Shown here one piece after another: positions 24,111 through 36,074 of a stretch of 64,000 nt of DNA. The translations under genes and the position numbers were made by a program. The notes beneath the pieces were generated by a model that saw nothing but the letters and a program-made list of their open reading frames with translations, searched no databases and had not been told where the DNA came from. The stretch is from Kitagawia praeruptora. Taxonomy: Eukaryota > Streptophyta > Magnoliopsida > Apiales > Apiaceae. The DNA lies in the NCBI GenBank assembly GCA_037693485.1, contig CM075351.1:128846001-128910000 (forward strand). Reading direction: 5' to 3'. Each line of letters starts with the position of its first letter. The first letter of the stretch is position 1.

Positions 24111-25334
24111 TCCTGTGCCCTTAACAAAAGATGAAGAAGTTTTCTTTGGAGATCCAGGTTTGTCTGAAACATTTGCCATCAATGCAATGTTGTTATAATT
24201 CAATTCATCTTCAGAATCACTGGAATCAGCCCAATCCTTCTGTGTGATCATAAGTGCATTGCCCTTTCCTGAATTCCTAGGCTTCTTAAACTCACTAGCA
24301 AAATGTCCAAGCTCGCTGCAGTTAAAGCACTTAATCTTGGCCTTATCAAGCTTGACAATTGTACTTTTGCTTTTGTCACTCTTCTTCTCATATTTCTTTT
24401 GAAAAGGTCCTTTGCTAAATCTTCTCATGTTGAATCTTCCTTTCTTGAAGGCTTTAGCAAACATAGCAAAGAGTTCCTGCATCTCTGATTCAGAATCACT
24501 ATTTTCAGAGTCTATATCAGTAGTCTCTGACTCAGAACTTTCTTTGCTTTTCTTCTTCCTTGAGTTCTTTACAGCAGGCTCATCATGCTGTTCCTCTGGA
24601 AGCTTCTTTGATTCAGATTGAGCAGTGAGTGCAACAGTTTTCATCTTTCCTTCACTCCTGCTCTTCTTCTGCTGCTTGTCAAGTTCATAAGCCCTCAATT
24701 TTCCATACACTGCCTCTAATGATATCTCATCCAGATCATTAGCTTCCTCAATTGCAGATATCTTCTCATTGTAGAAATCAGGCAAGGCTTTCATGAACTT
24801 TGTATTCATATCCTCCAAGTCATAATATTTACCCTGCATGGCCATCTCATTGATGAGTTTTGTAAACCTATCAAAGGTATCAGTAAGTGACTCACCAGAC
24901 TTGGATTCAAATTACTCATACTATTGTTTAAGTAGTGTCCTCATATTCTTCCTGACAGGCTTAGTTCCTTCACAATGAACCTTAAGATTGTCCTATATAT
25001 CCTTAGCAGTTTTACAAGAGAGAACATAGTTAGTGAGAACAGAATCAAGACTGTTGAATAGTATGTTTCTCACTTTAGCATCTTTAAGAACATTCCCCTT
25101 GTCCTTATCTGACCACTCAGATTTAGGCTTATCTGCTGTATGTTCTGGAACAACTTCACCATCAACAGTTGCTTGTCCAACCACCTTTGTTGGAACAAAA
25201 GGTCCATCTCTGATTCTGTCAAGATAATCAGGATCTGTTGCTTCCAGATGATGCAACATCTTTACTTCCCATAGAGTATATTCGTTTCTCTTGAGCATAG
25301 GAATCTTAGTATTCCCATCCTTGTAACCAGACAT
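24111..25334 (-). pseudogene. gag: Gag of element B, internally deleted and fused in frame to protease
   Basis: It starts at ATG 25334 (MSGYKDG) with an intact N-terminal gag domain to about 24993, then stops between 24846 and 24992. The open frame 23922-24845 carries the first zinc knuckle CFNCSELGHFASEF, whose last Cys is Phe. Compared with A it lacks about 1.1 kb (A positions about 7792-8890), which held the coiled coil, knuckles two and three, and the gag stop. The deletion joins gag directly and in frame to the protease (SSFVKGTGKEHSIILDSG). Confidence 0.88.
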
Positions 25335-25369
25335 GATTGCAGATCTTTATGATTATTCGAAATCAACCT

Positions 25370-25381
25370 ACTCTGATACCA
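25370..25381 (-). other. Primer binding site of B
   Basis: Minus strand TGGTATCAGAG then T, next to the 5' LTR. The last base of the usual 12-mer is changed. Confidence 0.85.
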
Positions 25382-25383
25382 AT

Positions 25384-25549
25384 TGTTAACTCGAATAACT
25401 TGTAGAAGGGGGGGTTGAATACAAGTTATCTAATCGTATCTGGTTTTTGCTTGATTAAGTAAACAAGAACAAACGAATGAATCAAACTGTTTGTATTAAT
25501 GAGATCAAATACAAACTCTACCAAAGGTGTACAAATACCTTAAGCAGCT
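25384..25549 (-). repeat. 5' LTR of element B, first 166 bp only
   Basis: Matches 2872-3037. The remaining roughly 570 bp are displaced by element C and should lie right of the window. Confidence 0.93.
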
Positions 25550-25621
25550 TGTTAGGAATATGTTGTAGTTGATGATAACTTAACATTCAAGCAAAATTGT
25601 ATAAGTCAAGTTTTGTAACTG

Positions 25622-25930
25622 TCAACGGATAAGACCTTATAACTCTATTCGTTGACAGGTAGCTCATCAACGGATGAGGTTTTGTACCATACTGCAATAT
25701 CTCTATTTATCAGTTGATAGTGTTTTTATTCAGAGTCATGTTGACCATCAATGGATAGGCAGAATAGGGTAGCCAATTGTAAATAAGCTATGCTATGTAA
25801 TTTTGTCTAAGTGAAAGTGTATCAACGGATGAGAACAGGGCTCTATCAACGGATACAACTCAAATCTACTCGATAAACGGATACAGCTCAAACTACCATC
25901 AACGGATAACTGTGCAGAACATCAACGGAT
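25622..25930 (+). repeat. TCAACGGAT motif array in the U3 of C
   Basis: Exact copies at 25622, 25667, 25822, 25846, 25899 and 25922, with one-base variants at 25647, 25747 and about 25872. They sit about 90-400 bp upstream of the TATA box. The core AACGG matches the core of plant MYB3R (MSA) and other MYB sites; binding is inference. Confidence 0.85.
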
Positions 25931-26018
25931 AATCATTATCACTTTATCCTATGCTAGCTGGGAATTAGCAGTTGATAAGGACAGGTTTGACTGACAGATC
26001 ACATGGGTTGATAGTAGG

Positions 26019-26025
26019 TATAAAA
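26019..26025 (+). promoter_or_regulatory. LTR TATA box (C)
   Basis: TATAAAA followed by AG, downstream of the motif array. Transcription is expected to start near 26050, giving an R region up to the polyadenylation signal at 26356. Confidence 0.7.
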
Positions 26026-26538
26026 AGCAGTATGGCAGCCATAATTTGGAAACACAGAAGAAAGAAGCATTCCATTTACACAGTACATACAAGAAAGGTG
26101 CAGGGGACATATCTGTTCACAAGGACAACCTTTCGGCTACATGTGGATTTGGAGTGGAGTAGCAAGTCAACTTGAATTAGATTAATATTATCTTATTCCT
26201 GTAGTACTTGTAAACTTGGGACATATAACCAAGTGTAGCAACTCTTTAAAAATTAAGAAAACAGACATATTTGCTTAGGGTTTCTTGAATATTCTTAGAA
26301 GCAAAGAGTTGTAAAAACAGAAGCTGTGTACATTTGTATCACAGAGTTTTCTTCAAATAAAAGTCTCAGGTGGTACATTTAACCACCTGATTTTTTATGT
26401 GTTTGTGAACCATTTCTTATTCAGCAATTATTTCCTTATAGATTTCTGTGGTTTTTATCATAAATTTATAACTATCAAGAATTGTATTCAATCCCCCCCT
26501 TCTACAATTATACAAGTGTGTAATATGGGAATAACAAT

Positions 26539-26550
26539 TGGTATCAGAGC
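26539..26550 (+). other. Primer binding site of C (tRNA-iMet)
   Basis: TGGTATCAGAGC two bases after the LTR. Confidence 0.93.
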
Positions 26551-26595
26551 AAGCTTCTAATATATTTGAAGTTTAAAGATCAACACACTTCCAAC

Positions 26596-29004
26596 ATGTC
26601 TAAGAAGGATTATGGAGTGAAGATACCGGTTCTTGATAGAGAAAATTACTTTCACTGGAAAGTAAAAATGCGTCTACATCTCATGTCTATTGATGTAGGC
26701 TTTGTAGATTGCATTGAGAAGGGTCCTCATGTTCCAATGAAGGCTGCTTCAAGAGTTGGTCTTGCTGCAGATGCACCAGACACTTACATTCCAAAACCTG
26801 TTTCTGAGTGGAGTACTGAAGATGTTGCAGAAGTTCACAAAGAAAAAAAGACCATGAATATTATGTTTAATGGTTTAGAAACAGACATGGTTGACAATGT
26901 TATCAACTGTACTACCGCCAAGGAAGTATGGGACATTGTTCAAACCCTTTGTGAAGGTACAGAACATGTAAGGGAAAACAAGATGCAGCTACTGATCCAA
27001 CAGTATAAGCACTTCCATTTCAAGAATGGAGAGACATTGAATGACACATTTAGTAGATTTCAAAAGCTACTAAATGGCTTGAAACTGTATGGAAGAATCT
27101 ACCAAGTGAAAGATTCTAATCTCAAATTTCTGAGATCACTGCCCAAGGAGTGGAAGCCTATGACTGTTTCTCTAAGAAACACTCAAGAGTACAAGTCATT
27201 TACTCTTGAAAGGCTCTATGGAACTTTAAAGACATACGAACTAGAAATGGAGCAGGATGAAGAAATTGAGAAGGCCCAAAAGAAAAGTGGGTCAGTTGCA
27301 CTTGTTGCCAACTTGGAGCAGAAGGAGGAAAAGAGGACTGAAGCTGCTAAGTCTATACCAAACAAGGAGGTTTGTGAAGGTAGAGCAGAATCAAGCAAAA
27401 GCAAGGAAAAGGTGTCTAAAGAAATGGGTGTCCTACATCAGGATGAATTGGATGAGATAGATGAGCATTTAGCCTTTCTATCTAGGAGATTCTCCAAGCT
27501 AAAATTCAGAAGAAACTCTGGGGTGGCCAAGCCATTTAACAAGGATTTTTCTACAAGCAACTATGTGGATAAATCCAAAATTAAATGCTACAATTGTGGA
27601 ATTGCTGGTCACATGATAAGTGAATGCAGGAAGCCTAGATCTGAGAACAAGGGAAAGCCAACTGAAATTGTTGACTACAAGAAGAAATATTTTGATCTTC
27701 TCAGACAGAAAGGAAAGGCATTCATGACCCAAGAGTATGACTGGGCTGCTGATGGAAATCATTCTGATGATGATGCTGAGTTTGTCAACCTTGCATTAAT
27801 GGCTGATTCTGAGCAGGAAGCAAGTTCAGCTAGCAATCAGGTATTTTCTACTAATCTCTCTGAGCTCACCAAAGAGGAATGCAATAGTGTTATAGATGAA
27901 ATGTCTACTGAACTATATCACTTGAGTGTTACTCTTAAATCACTTACTAAAGAGAACAATAGGATTAAAGAAACTAATCAGTTCTTAAGTGATAGAAATG
28001 TAGTTCTAGAAGTTCAATTTCTAGATTTTAAGAAAATGAGAGTTGATTGCAATAATGCTAAAAGTGAACTTGAATCTGTGTTAAAAAGAGAACTGATTTT
28101 AAGAGACCAGCTTGAAAAAGAACAAGGGATAATTGCTAAATTTCAAAGTTGTAGGAATATTTCTCAAAACATAATAGAAGTCCAGGGAATAGAATCATTT
28201 ATGAGGGATACCTGGACTTAAAAGAAAAAGGAGCTAGAACCTTGCCTTGAGGATCTAGAGACTATTTGTGAATCAACGGATAGTGATCATCCGTTGACAG
28301 ATGAACCATCAACGGATGAGAGGTATCCGTCGACTAACAAAAAGTCTGTTAGTAAGAAGGAACTCAAGAAACTGAATGATCAGTATGGTCCAGTAGCCAA
28401 GAACTTTGTTTCTGGTGAAAGTAGCCAAGCCAAATCAAGTGAGAAGGCTAAGGCAGGTGATTTACTTAACAAAAAGGCTGTTGGTAAATCAGTTAATGAA
28501 AAGGTAGAGACTGAGGGTAAAAAGAAAAAGAACAGAAATGGTAAGATAGGCATTAACAAGAAAAACAATTATTCTCCTGACAAGTTTGCTCCTAGGAAAA
28601 CTTGTGGTAATTGCAATAGTGTCAATCACTTATCTTCTAATTGCAAGTCTGTTAAAAGGACTCCTGTTCATGTACCTCAATCTATGCCAAGTATACCTAC
28701 AATGCCTGTTATGCCTGGTTTGTATCAGAATGCTAGTTTTTCAAATCCATATGTGAACATGCCATATGTGCCTAATCCTTATTTTCAATCTGTGAATATG
28801 CCACAAATGTCATGGAGCATTCCTAGCATGGATAATATGTATGCCAATTTTTCACAAATGCATGCATCAAATATTTATGCAAATGAGCATCTGTCAAAAC
28901 CTATCACTCAAGCACCTACACCCAAAGTGAAGATTGCTAAGAGTGTAAAACCAAAGGCTAACAAGAAAGGACCCAAGGAAACTTGGGTACCAAAATCAAC
29001 TTGA
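26596..29004 (+). pseudogene. gag: Gag of element C, one internal stop
   Basis: The ATG at 26596 (MSKKDYGVKIPVLDRENYF) is chosen over an upstream TTG. About 802 codons: N-terminal UBN2/gag domain, Lys/Glu-rich stretch, knuckle CYNCGIAGHMISEC (27586-27627), coiled coil (about 27890-28140), knuckle CGNCNSVNHLSSNC, and a Pro/Met/Asn-rich tail ending GPKETWVPKST. TAA at 28219-28221 interrupts the otherwise open frame. Three exact copies of the C motif lie in 28273-28317 and a variant at 28325, in a Ser/Thr/Asp/Pro-rich linker. Pol follows after 31 nt in another frame. Confidence 0.9.
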
Positions 29005-29035
29005 TTTGTATTTTGGATTGTGTGCAGGGAAATAA

Positions 29036-30410
29036 TTGAGGAATCTATGGTACCTAGACAGTGGATGTTCTAGGCATATGACAGGAGATTCAACCCTGCT
29101 CACAGAGTTCAAGGAGGAAGCTAGCCCTAGAATTACCTTTGGAGATGACAGCAAAGGATATACTAAGGGATATGGCTTGATTACAAAGGACAATGTCATC
29201 ATTGAAGAAGTGGCTTTAGTTGAAGGTTTGAAGCACAATTTGCTGAGTGTCAGTCAGATTTGTGACAAAGACTATGAAGTAAAGTTCACTAAAGAAGCCT
29301 GTGTTGTTTCTACCAAGGAAAACAACAAAGTGGTTCTGACAGGCTTTAGAAAAGGAAATGTTTACATAGCTGATTTCAACTCAGTATGCTCAGAATCCAT
29401 TACTTGTCTCTTCAGCAAAGCAAGCAAGGATGAGAGTTGGCTATGGCATAAAAAGCTGTCTCATTTGAATTTTAAAGTTATGAATGATTTGGTAAGAAAG
29501 GATCTTGCTAGAGGAATCCCTCAATTGGAGTTCATCAAGGATGGATTGTGTGATGCCTGCCAATTAGGGAAGCAAAAGAAATCATCCTTCAAGAGCAAGA
29601 CAGAGTCATCCATTGTTAAGCCCCTTCAATTGCTGCATATGGACTTATTTGGTCCAGTAAATGTCATGTCCATTTCAAAGAAGAAATACTGCTTGGTGAT
29701 TGTAGATGATTTTTCTAAGTTTTCATGGACCTTCTTTCTGCACTCCAAATATTGTGCAAGTGAAATCATCATCAATCATCTCAGACTAGTAAACAATGGT
29801 TCTGAAGTAAAAGTACAAAGAATCAGGGGTGACAATGGCACTGAATTCAAAAATTCCACAATGAAGATTTTCTGTGAAGAGAATGGAATTGTCCATGAGT
29901 TTTCTGCTGCTAGAACACCTCAACAAAATGGGGTTGTTGAAAGGAAAAACAGAACTCTCATTGAAGCAGCTAGAACAATGTTAAGTGAATCAAGATTTCC
30001 AACATATTTCTGGGCTGAAGCTATCAACACTGCCTGCTTCACTCAGAATATTTCCTTGATAAATCAAGCTAGAGGAATGACTCCTTATCAGTTATTCACC
30101 AATAAGAAACCAACGTTAGCTTTTCTTCATGTCTTTGGATGTAAGTGTTTTGTGCTAAGAAATCATGGAGATAACTTGGGCAAATTTGAAGCAAAGGCAG
30201 ATGAAGCTATCTTTGTTGGATATGCAGCAGGGAAAGCCTATAGAGTCTACAATCTAAGAACCAACATTGTTATGGAATCTGTACATGTTGTGTTTGATGA
30301 TCAAAAGATTCTAGGTCTAAATGATGAAGGCTTCCATGAAAAGTTGAGATTTGAAAATGAGGTAGAAGGAAGAATGTACATTGATGATGATGAGGAAAAT
30401 GAAGATCATG
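29036..30410 (+). pseudogene. pol: Pol of C, protease and integrase part
   Basis: Protease DSG motif (YLDSGCSRHMTGD) near the start, integrase zinc-binding HKKLSHLNF...CDACQLGK, core HMDLFGPVN, GDNGTEF and GVVERKNRTL, then FDDQKI. All three catalytic acidic residues are present; the usual Ser before the second Asp is Gly. The frame runs into the LTR of element D at 30411 and continues at 52982. There is no ATG at the start. Confidence 0.92.
30406..30410. repeat. Target-site duplication of D, left (TCATG)
   Basis: Identical to 52977-52981. Confidence 0.95.
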
Positions 30411-33400
30411 TGTGACAGCCCCAAATCCGGGGTCATGAATCTGGGCCATCACGGACCAACTTCCATTCAAAATCAATATCTCTTGGGTTTTTTTATATAA
30501 TTAATACTTATGCAATTGACCCCACAGTAATACACACACACACACCAGTCATATGCTCAGAGAACAACATTCACCATAATAAAAGTTTAGAGTTAAACAG
30601 TTATTACAAACCCAGAATCATACTTAAGTACATTGTTGAGTGATGCTTCTACAAGAAGCATTTCAACAACCAAATTTATTACAACCTTACACACTTACAC
30701 ACTTAATATACATAAGATCACTAAACCCCTTGCGCTTGTCATCTACCTCGGGAACGGTCGCCAGTACTCGCTCAATAGGTCGCCTTCCCCCTACCCTCTT
30801 GCGGGGTGTTCTGCGCAGTATCGGCATACCTAGCTGTATATAGGTAAGTAGCAAGAGTGAGCTATAATAGCTCAGCAAGATAATATTGTAAACTAGAATT
30901 TAAAATATACCAAGTATACATATATTTACATATGTAAGTGGTAACCAATTATGAACTTTAGGGGAGAATAAAACTCTTATTTAATAATACATCATCCACT
31001 TAATATTATAAGAAAGAAATCTAGGGTAATACAGTATCAGTTTCTCTTCTTAATAATATACAATCAATATGACCTTTCCATGCAACAATTTATATATTAA
31101 TATAAAATAGGTTTCTCTTCATCTATAACAATAATTCTATCTTTCATATCATTTTCTCTTTTCAGTATACCAATCTGACTTTATCATTGATTCTTTATTC
31201 CAATATTTTGTAGGGGTTTTCACTGTTGCCGAATACGTGAGGCACGATGATCAGTCGCCCTCCGTATCCGTCCCTTTTTACTACCGGTAGACGGAGGTAG
31301 GTCTGCCACCATCCCCCAGGAGGAAGGTCTACCACTACATCCTCCTTCGGCAACTCTTGGGCCGAAATGAAATATTAAGTGCTGGACTGTGCAACTTCCA
31401 CACAGCCTCTTACGCTTACTGTTGCAAATTCCCCTTTTTGTCAAATCGTTATTCTACTTACTAAATGTCATTCCACATTTCCATTTTCTCACTTTCATTT
31501 CCACATATCATTTACTCATCTCATTTCCATTCTCGCACATTATTTCTATAAAATATATACATAACATAATACTTTGATTATGATTCATACATCTCTTTTA
31601 TATTCAAGAATTCAAATATGCTTTTATATCCATAACATATTCCGTCTACTTAAAGAGTAGTAATTAATAATCAAATAATATTTATAATACCACTAACACT
31701 AGAAAGAATATTTTTAATATAGTATTATAAACCATATAACCCTGGATAACAACTGATACCATTCTCTTCCATACCTCTTTAGTTTCCCAAAATCAAGGAA
31801 ATATATTCTTTGCAACATAACAACAATAGCATCATATATGTATATTCCATAATGTCATTTTTATTCCAAGAATAAATAATCTTCAAAGTAGGGATAGAAA
31901 AATCTTGCCTCTGTTCGTGTATCCTGACAGTAAGGCTGGTCCCTCTTCCGGTGTTTCTATAAACACAAAAGGACCGTCATTAGAATATCACATCTCTTAC
32001 TCACTACACTCTTGTATAACATTAACCTTGATACTTTAATATATACCTAACGTATCACTATTACCCGAAAGGTTCAAGAACTTAACCATTTATAAACTAA
32101 ATCGAAGTTTCAGGGTTTTCACCATTTTCCCTAACGACCACCCTTAACTGTAAAAATTCTCAGAAAATATGGATTTCAAATTTTAATGCAAGGTCAACTG
32201 GTAATGTCTCTTTGACTACCCTACCATATTATCCCAAAGTTTCATAATTTTTAAAAATGTCTAAGTAGGTTGATCATAGCCTCAAAGTTGATACAATTAC
32301 GGTTTCTCGGTTTTCGAACACCTTTCACTAAAACTGACTTTTCTCCTAAACCGTTCATCAGATTCTAACGCACCTTATATCAAAACGATCTATGAACTAA
32401 GCTCTATCATTTCATGGTCAATTGGTACCCTAGGCATTGAGGTACCGTACGAATGCAGGGGTCACAAAACAGGGCAATTTACCTCCTAACAAAAATCGGA
32501 CATTATAACGGCTATATTTTCATACTTTCCAAAAATCCAACCCTTCCAAATCAATCACCAAATACAATAATCATCACCTACACCATGTGGTCTTCATTAC
32601 CAGCCATGGTTATAATCCCAAACACTTCCATATTTAACTCAAACCACTTACAAACACATATAACATCATAATCTTAATCTTTACACCACTTAATCACTAA
32701 ATCAACAATATTCATCATAATATAAAAAGGGGCAAGAGTGTTTATACCTTCTTGAAGCTTTAAAGATCCTTAATAAACCTTGGTATATCCTTAAACAACC
32801 TTATCTTAGCTTGAATCAACTAAAAGATCCATAAAAACAAAGTTAGTTCTAAGATTCTACTATTCACTACTATTCATCAAGTAACTTGAATGATTTTATT
32901 ACCTATGAAGATGATGATGGATGGCTATGAAACTTTGTGCTAGTCTTAATCTATCCCCCAAGATGCTCCATGATTTTTCTCTTGATTTGATATGGAAGCT
33001 AGCTAGGGTTTTGATTTTTTTTTTTATTTTTTTGAAAGGGGCCGAATGGAGTAATGAAGAAGGGGAGAGGTTTTTGCTCTTGGATTTTGATCTAATCTTG
33101 CTAACTACTTGTTAATCTAGCTTGTCTTGGAAGCTTGGTAGGATATTTGTGATTAAAAGCTTGTTAAAAGACTAATTTACCCTTAAAAATAATTAGTGGA
33201 AAGTGATGTAATCCTTGATGATCTCATCTCTTGTTTTCTAGATTTTCTAAGTAAAATGCCAAGTACATTGATAAATAATGTGGTATGTATCCTTGTTATA
33301 TTAATAATCTTGGTTGCTTGGTCTCCATATTCGTCTAATTGTGGTTCGTTACGAATGTACCTCATTATCTCAGTGGTTTTGAAATCATTTAACAATCCAA

Positions 33401-33728
33401 ATTCCATTGGTATTCTCTTAACTTAATAATCCCTTGGTTAAATCTAAATTCACTAATTCCTCAATATATAATTCTTATAATGTTTCCATGCTCCTTAATG
33501 TCCAATAGAAGCTTATTCGAAATCAAAATCCTCAAAATCCATGTTTCAGGAATTTCTGGAATCTATCGTCATTTCGAGTCACTTTTTTCCATTGTACAAC
33601 ACTAATATGGTTTCTGTTTATTCATTTTATGTTTTCATTATAGAGTACCTATATACCATTTTCCTAAATCCCTCGAGATTTACTATTCATGTGACCACTA
33701 TAGCATTACTGAAGTTAGGGTTATTACA
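30411..33728 (-). repeat. 3' LTR of element D
   Basis: 3,318 bp. On the minus strand it begins TGTAATAACCC and ends GGGGCTGTCACA. A GC-rich block at about 31225-31354 is bounded by the inverted repeat GTTGCCGAA/TTCGGCAAC. Short ORFs inside it recur in the other LTR only because the LTR is duplicated. Confidence 0.93.
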
Positions 33729-33741
33729 TCCTTCCCCCCTT
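33729..33741 (-). other. Polypurine tract of element D
   Basis: Minus strand AAGGGGGGAAGGA directly before the 3' LTR. This fixes the element's orientation. Confidence 0.88.
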
Positions 33742-33891
33742 AAAAGGATTCCGTCCCGGAATCACGTCAGAAATGTCCATAGATATCTTTTCATCTACAC
33801 CTTATAACTTCTATACCACTTTCTCCATCCTTTTTCCTTCATAATATCTCTATCTTGTTTGCGCAAAATTACACCAACATAAACTTGCTTG

Positions 33892-33966
33892 TCATTCATC
33901 AACATTCCTCCTTTGGTTAGGGGTATCGGCCACCACATTGGCCTCCCCTGAATGGTAGTGTATCTC
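33892..33966 (-). pseudogene. Remnant of gypsy RNase H C-terminus in D
   Basis: The minus strand reads EIHYHSGEANVVADT followed by nine residues and a stop. It resembles the end of Ty3/gypsy RNase H (YHPGKANVVADALSRK in the family). It shows that D derives from an autonomous ancestor by deletion of pol. Confidence 0.75.
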
Positions 33967-34291
33967 ACTTATGGTTTATCCCTATGTTGATCTCTATCAT
34001 GACATAAAATATACATACTTCAATCTTATTATATCCTGTCTCTGTAAAATCCTCCAGAAATTTGACTATAACATTATTCTTTTTGAAATAATTGTAAGAA
34101 ATACTATCTATAATATATATTTCCTGTTCGTATTTAAATAAGTCTATGGTTTACCCCCAAAATACTATTATTCTCCTTTTCATAGAATTTCTAACCCCTA
34201 ACAGATACTGATTTTCCTTATCTAGATTATCAACCTACCTGTACCATTCATTGACCACATTGATTCCTAACCAAACATTTACACTAAAAAT
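33967..34291. other. Non-coding interval of D between RNase H remnant and gag
   Basis: AT-rich, with no ORF or recognisable domain on either strand. It is probably the scar of the pol deletion or degenerate pol sequence. Confidence 0.5.
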
Positions 34292-35563
34292 TTAAATACT
34301 AGAAAAATGTTCACCTGTATCTGTATCCGGCTTTCTCAATGCCTCTCCTAAAGTCATATTGTACACCCTGGCAATAGGTCTATTTGAAGCAGTCACACTT
34401 TGTCCTGGCGCAGACGACTCACCGGAACGGCAATCTCTGGCAAAGTGTCCTAATTTTCCACACTGGTAACACTTCATGTCATTCTTATCGACTAATGGAC
34501 ACTTGTCTAGAAAATGCCCCTTTTGTCCACACTTAAAGCAAGTTATTCCTAACACTCTACACACTCATGAATGCTTCTTACCACACGTGTTACAATCTGG
34601 CAATGGTTGTCGCGATTGATTAGACTGAAAGGTTCCTGTGGATCTACGACCCTGATTCACCGTCTCACTGGTAGTCTTATTATTCCCTGACTTTCCAAAC
34701 TGGGGTTTTTGTCCTTTACCAAATTTGTTAAAGTAGCTTCCCTCACTTGAACCCCCCTTTGGACCCTCAAATTTTCTTTTCTTATTCTCTCGACCTATTT
34801 GGGTTTGCTCGCTCTCGGCTTCTATAATAGATGCCTTCTGGACCACTGCAGCATAATCAGTCAACTCAAATGGTGCCACTCTAGTACGTAGCCATGGTTT
34901 CAATTCTTGTTGGAACCTTTTCGCTCGTTGCTCTTCAGTACGCACGAATTCTAGAACAAACCTAGACAGCTCGGTAAATTTCATTTCATACTCAGCCACT
35001 GTTAGATTTTCCTGCTTTAGCTCCAAAAATTTTATTTCCATCTGGTTCTCCAGATACCTAGGGGAATATTTGTCTAGAAACACCCTAGTGAAACGCTCCC
35101 AGGTTATCACTCCCGCTCCTTCCAGATTCTTTTTAGTTTCCCACCAGTAATTTGCCTCTCCCTTTAAGAGATAGGCTGCAAAAACTGTTTTCTGGTCTTC
35201 CTCTATCCTTAGTATCTCAAAAGCTTTTTCCATCTCTTTTAACCAGGCTCTGGCTACTACTGGGTTAACAGTTCCCTCAAACTCTCGGGGTTTTAGTGAC
35301 TTAAAAGCACGAAAAGAGTTAGCTGCCTGGTTGGGAAGAACAGGTGGTTGTTGCGGATTCTGTGGATTAGCTAAATTCTGCCTCAAAAGTTCCATAAATT
35401 GGTTAAAAGGGTTACCACCCTGATTTCCCTGTTGACCAGTTGATTCATCTTCTTCTTCCTCATGATCTTGTTCATTATGAGCGTTTTCACCCTGCCTATT
35501 ATGACTTCCTTCCTCTCTCTCATTCTCCCTTGCATTCATTCTATTATTACGCTTAGGCGGCAT
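34292..35563 (-). pseudogene. gag: Gag of gypsy element D, one stop
   Basis: ATG at 35563 (MPPKRNNRMNAREN) is preferred over an upstream one at 35590, since chromovirus gag proteins commonly start MPPKR. A charged, Gln/Asn-rich head is followed by the Retrotrans_gag domain (EFEGTVNPVVARAWLKEMEK, ANYWWETKKN, FLDKYSP), a degenerate knuckle CNTCGKKHS, and two intact CCHC knuckles CFKCGQKGHFLDKC and CYQCGKLGHFARDC. TGA at 34565-34567 splits the frame. It ends shortly after RVYNMTLGEA, where protease would normally begin, so gag is truncated into the deletion. Confidence 0.9.
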
Positions 35564-36074
35564 GATTCTGTATATAACAATATTCTTCATTAATCACCCA
35601 AAATTAGGGTACAATATACATCATTTCCATATATTCATAATTATATCATTCGTTACCTTAATTATGCATCACAGTTAATATCTAGTTATAATACTACCTC
35701 ATTAAATAAACTTATCACTTTTAGCATAATAACCTTTTCATTTAAGTCAATTACCTGTCATACATTAATATTTTTGAATCTCAACACTTAGTATAAAAAT
35801 ACGATAAAATTAGGCAAAGTACATAAACTTCATTAATTTACATAAATATTTTACAACTTGGGTACAACGTCTTTTACTACTAATATCATACATCATAAAG
35901 TACAAGGTTCGAAACCCCAAAAGCATAACTTTACATACTAACTCGCTATAACAAAAGAACTACTAGCTGTCCTCTAATCAGACTGGGATTAAGACAGTAA
36001 ACAACTAACCTAATCCCCAAAATGACATCCACAAGATGACTAGTCTGATTAGTAACTAAAACTACTACTCTGAA
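35564..36074. other. Spacer of D between Pro-rich ORF and gag
   Basis: AT-rich, no ORF and no motif recognised. It probably serves as leader sequence for gag. Confidence 0.5.

Larger units (their letters stand above)
2872..25549 (-). mobile_element. Sirevirus-like copia element B, interrupted
   Basis: A minus-strand element with its 3' LTR at 2872-3605 and the start of its 5' LTR at 25384-25549. Reading down the minus strand the order is PBS, gag, pol, an antisense gene, an env-like gene, a polypurine tract and the 3' LTR. It is split by element A at 5791/18043 and its 5' LTR is split by element C at 25549. Flanking bases 2867-2871 (GAGCC) should be half of its target duplication. Gag, pol and env-like frames all carry stops, indels or deletions. 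It belongs to the same family as A. Confidence 0.92.
25550..26536 (+). repeat. 5' LTR of element C
   Basis: 987 bp, TGTTAGGAATATG...GGAATAACA. The TATA box is at 26019 and AATAAA at 26356-26361. A C-run flanked by TTGTA and TACAA near 26485-26510 resembles that of A/B. Confidence 0.93.

Noticed and set aside
30633..31577. Several 60-75 codon ORFs present twice in near-identical form (here and at 37427-38371)
   Set aside because: They recur only because they lie in the two LTRs of D. They overlap on both strands and have no coding features.
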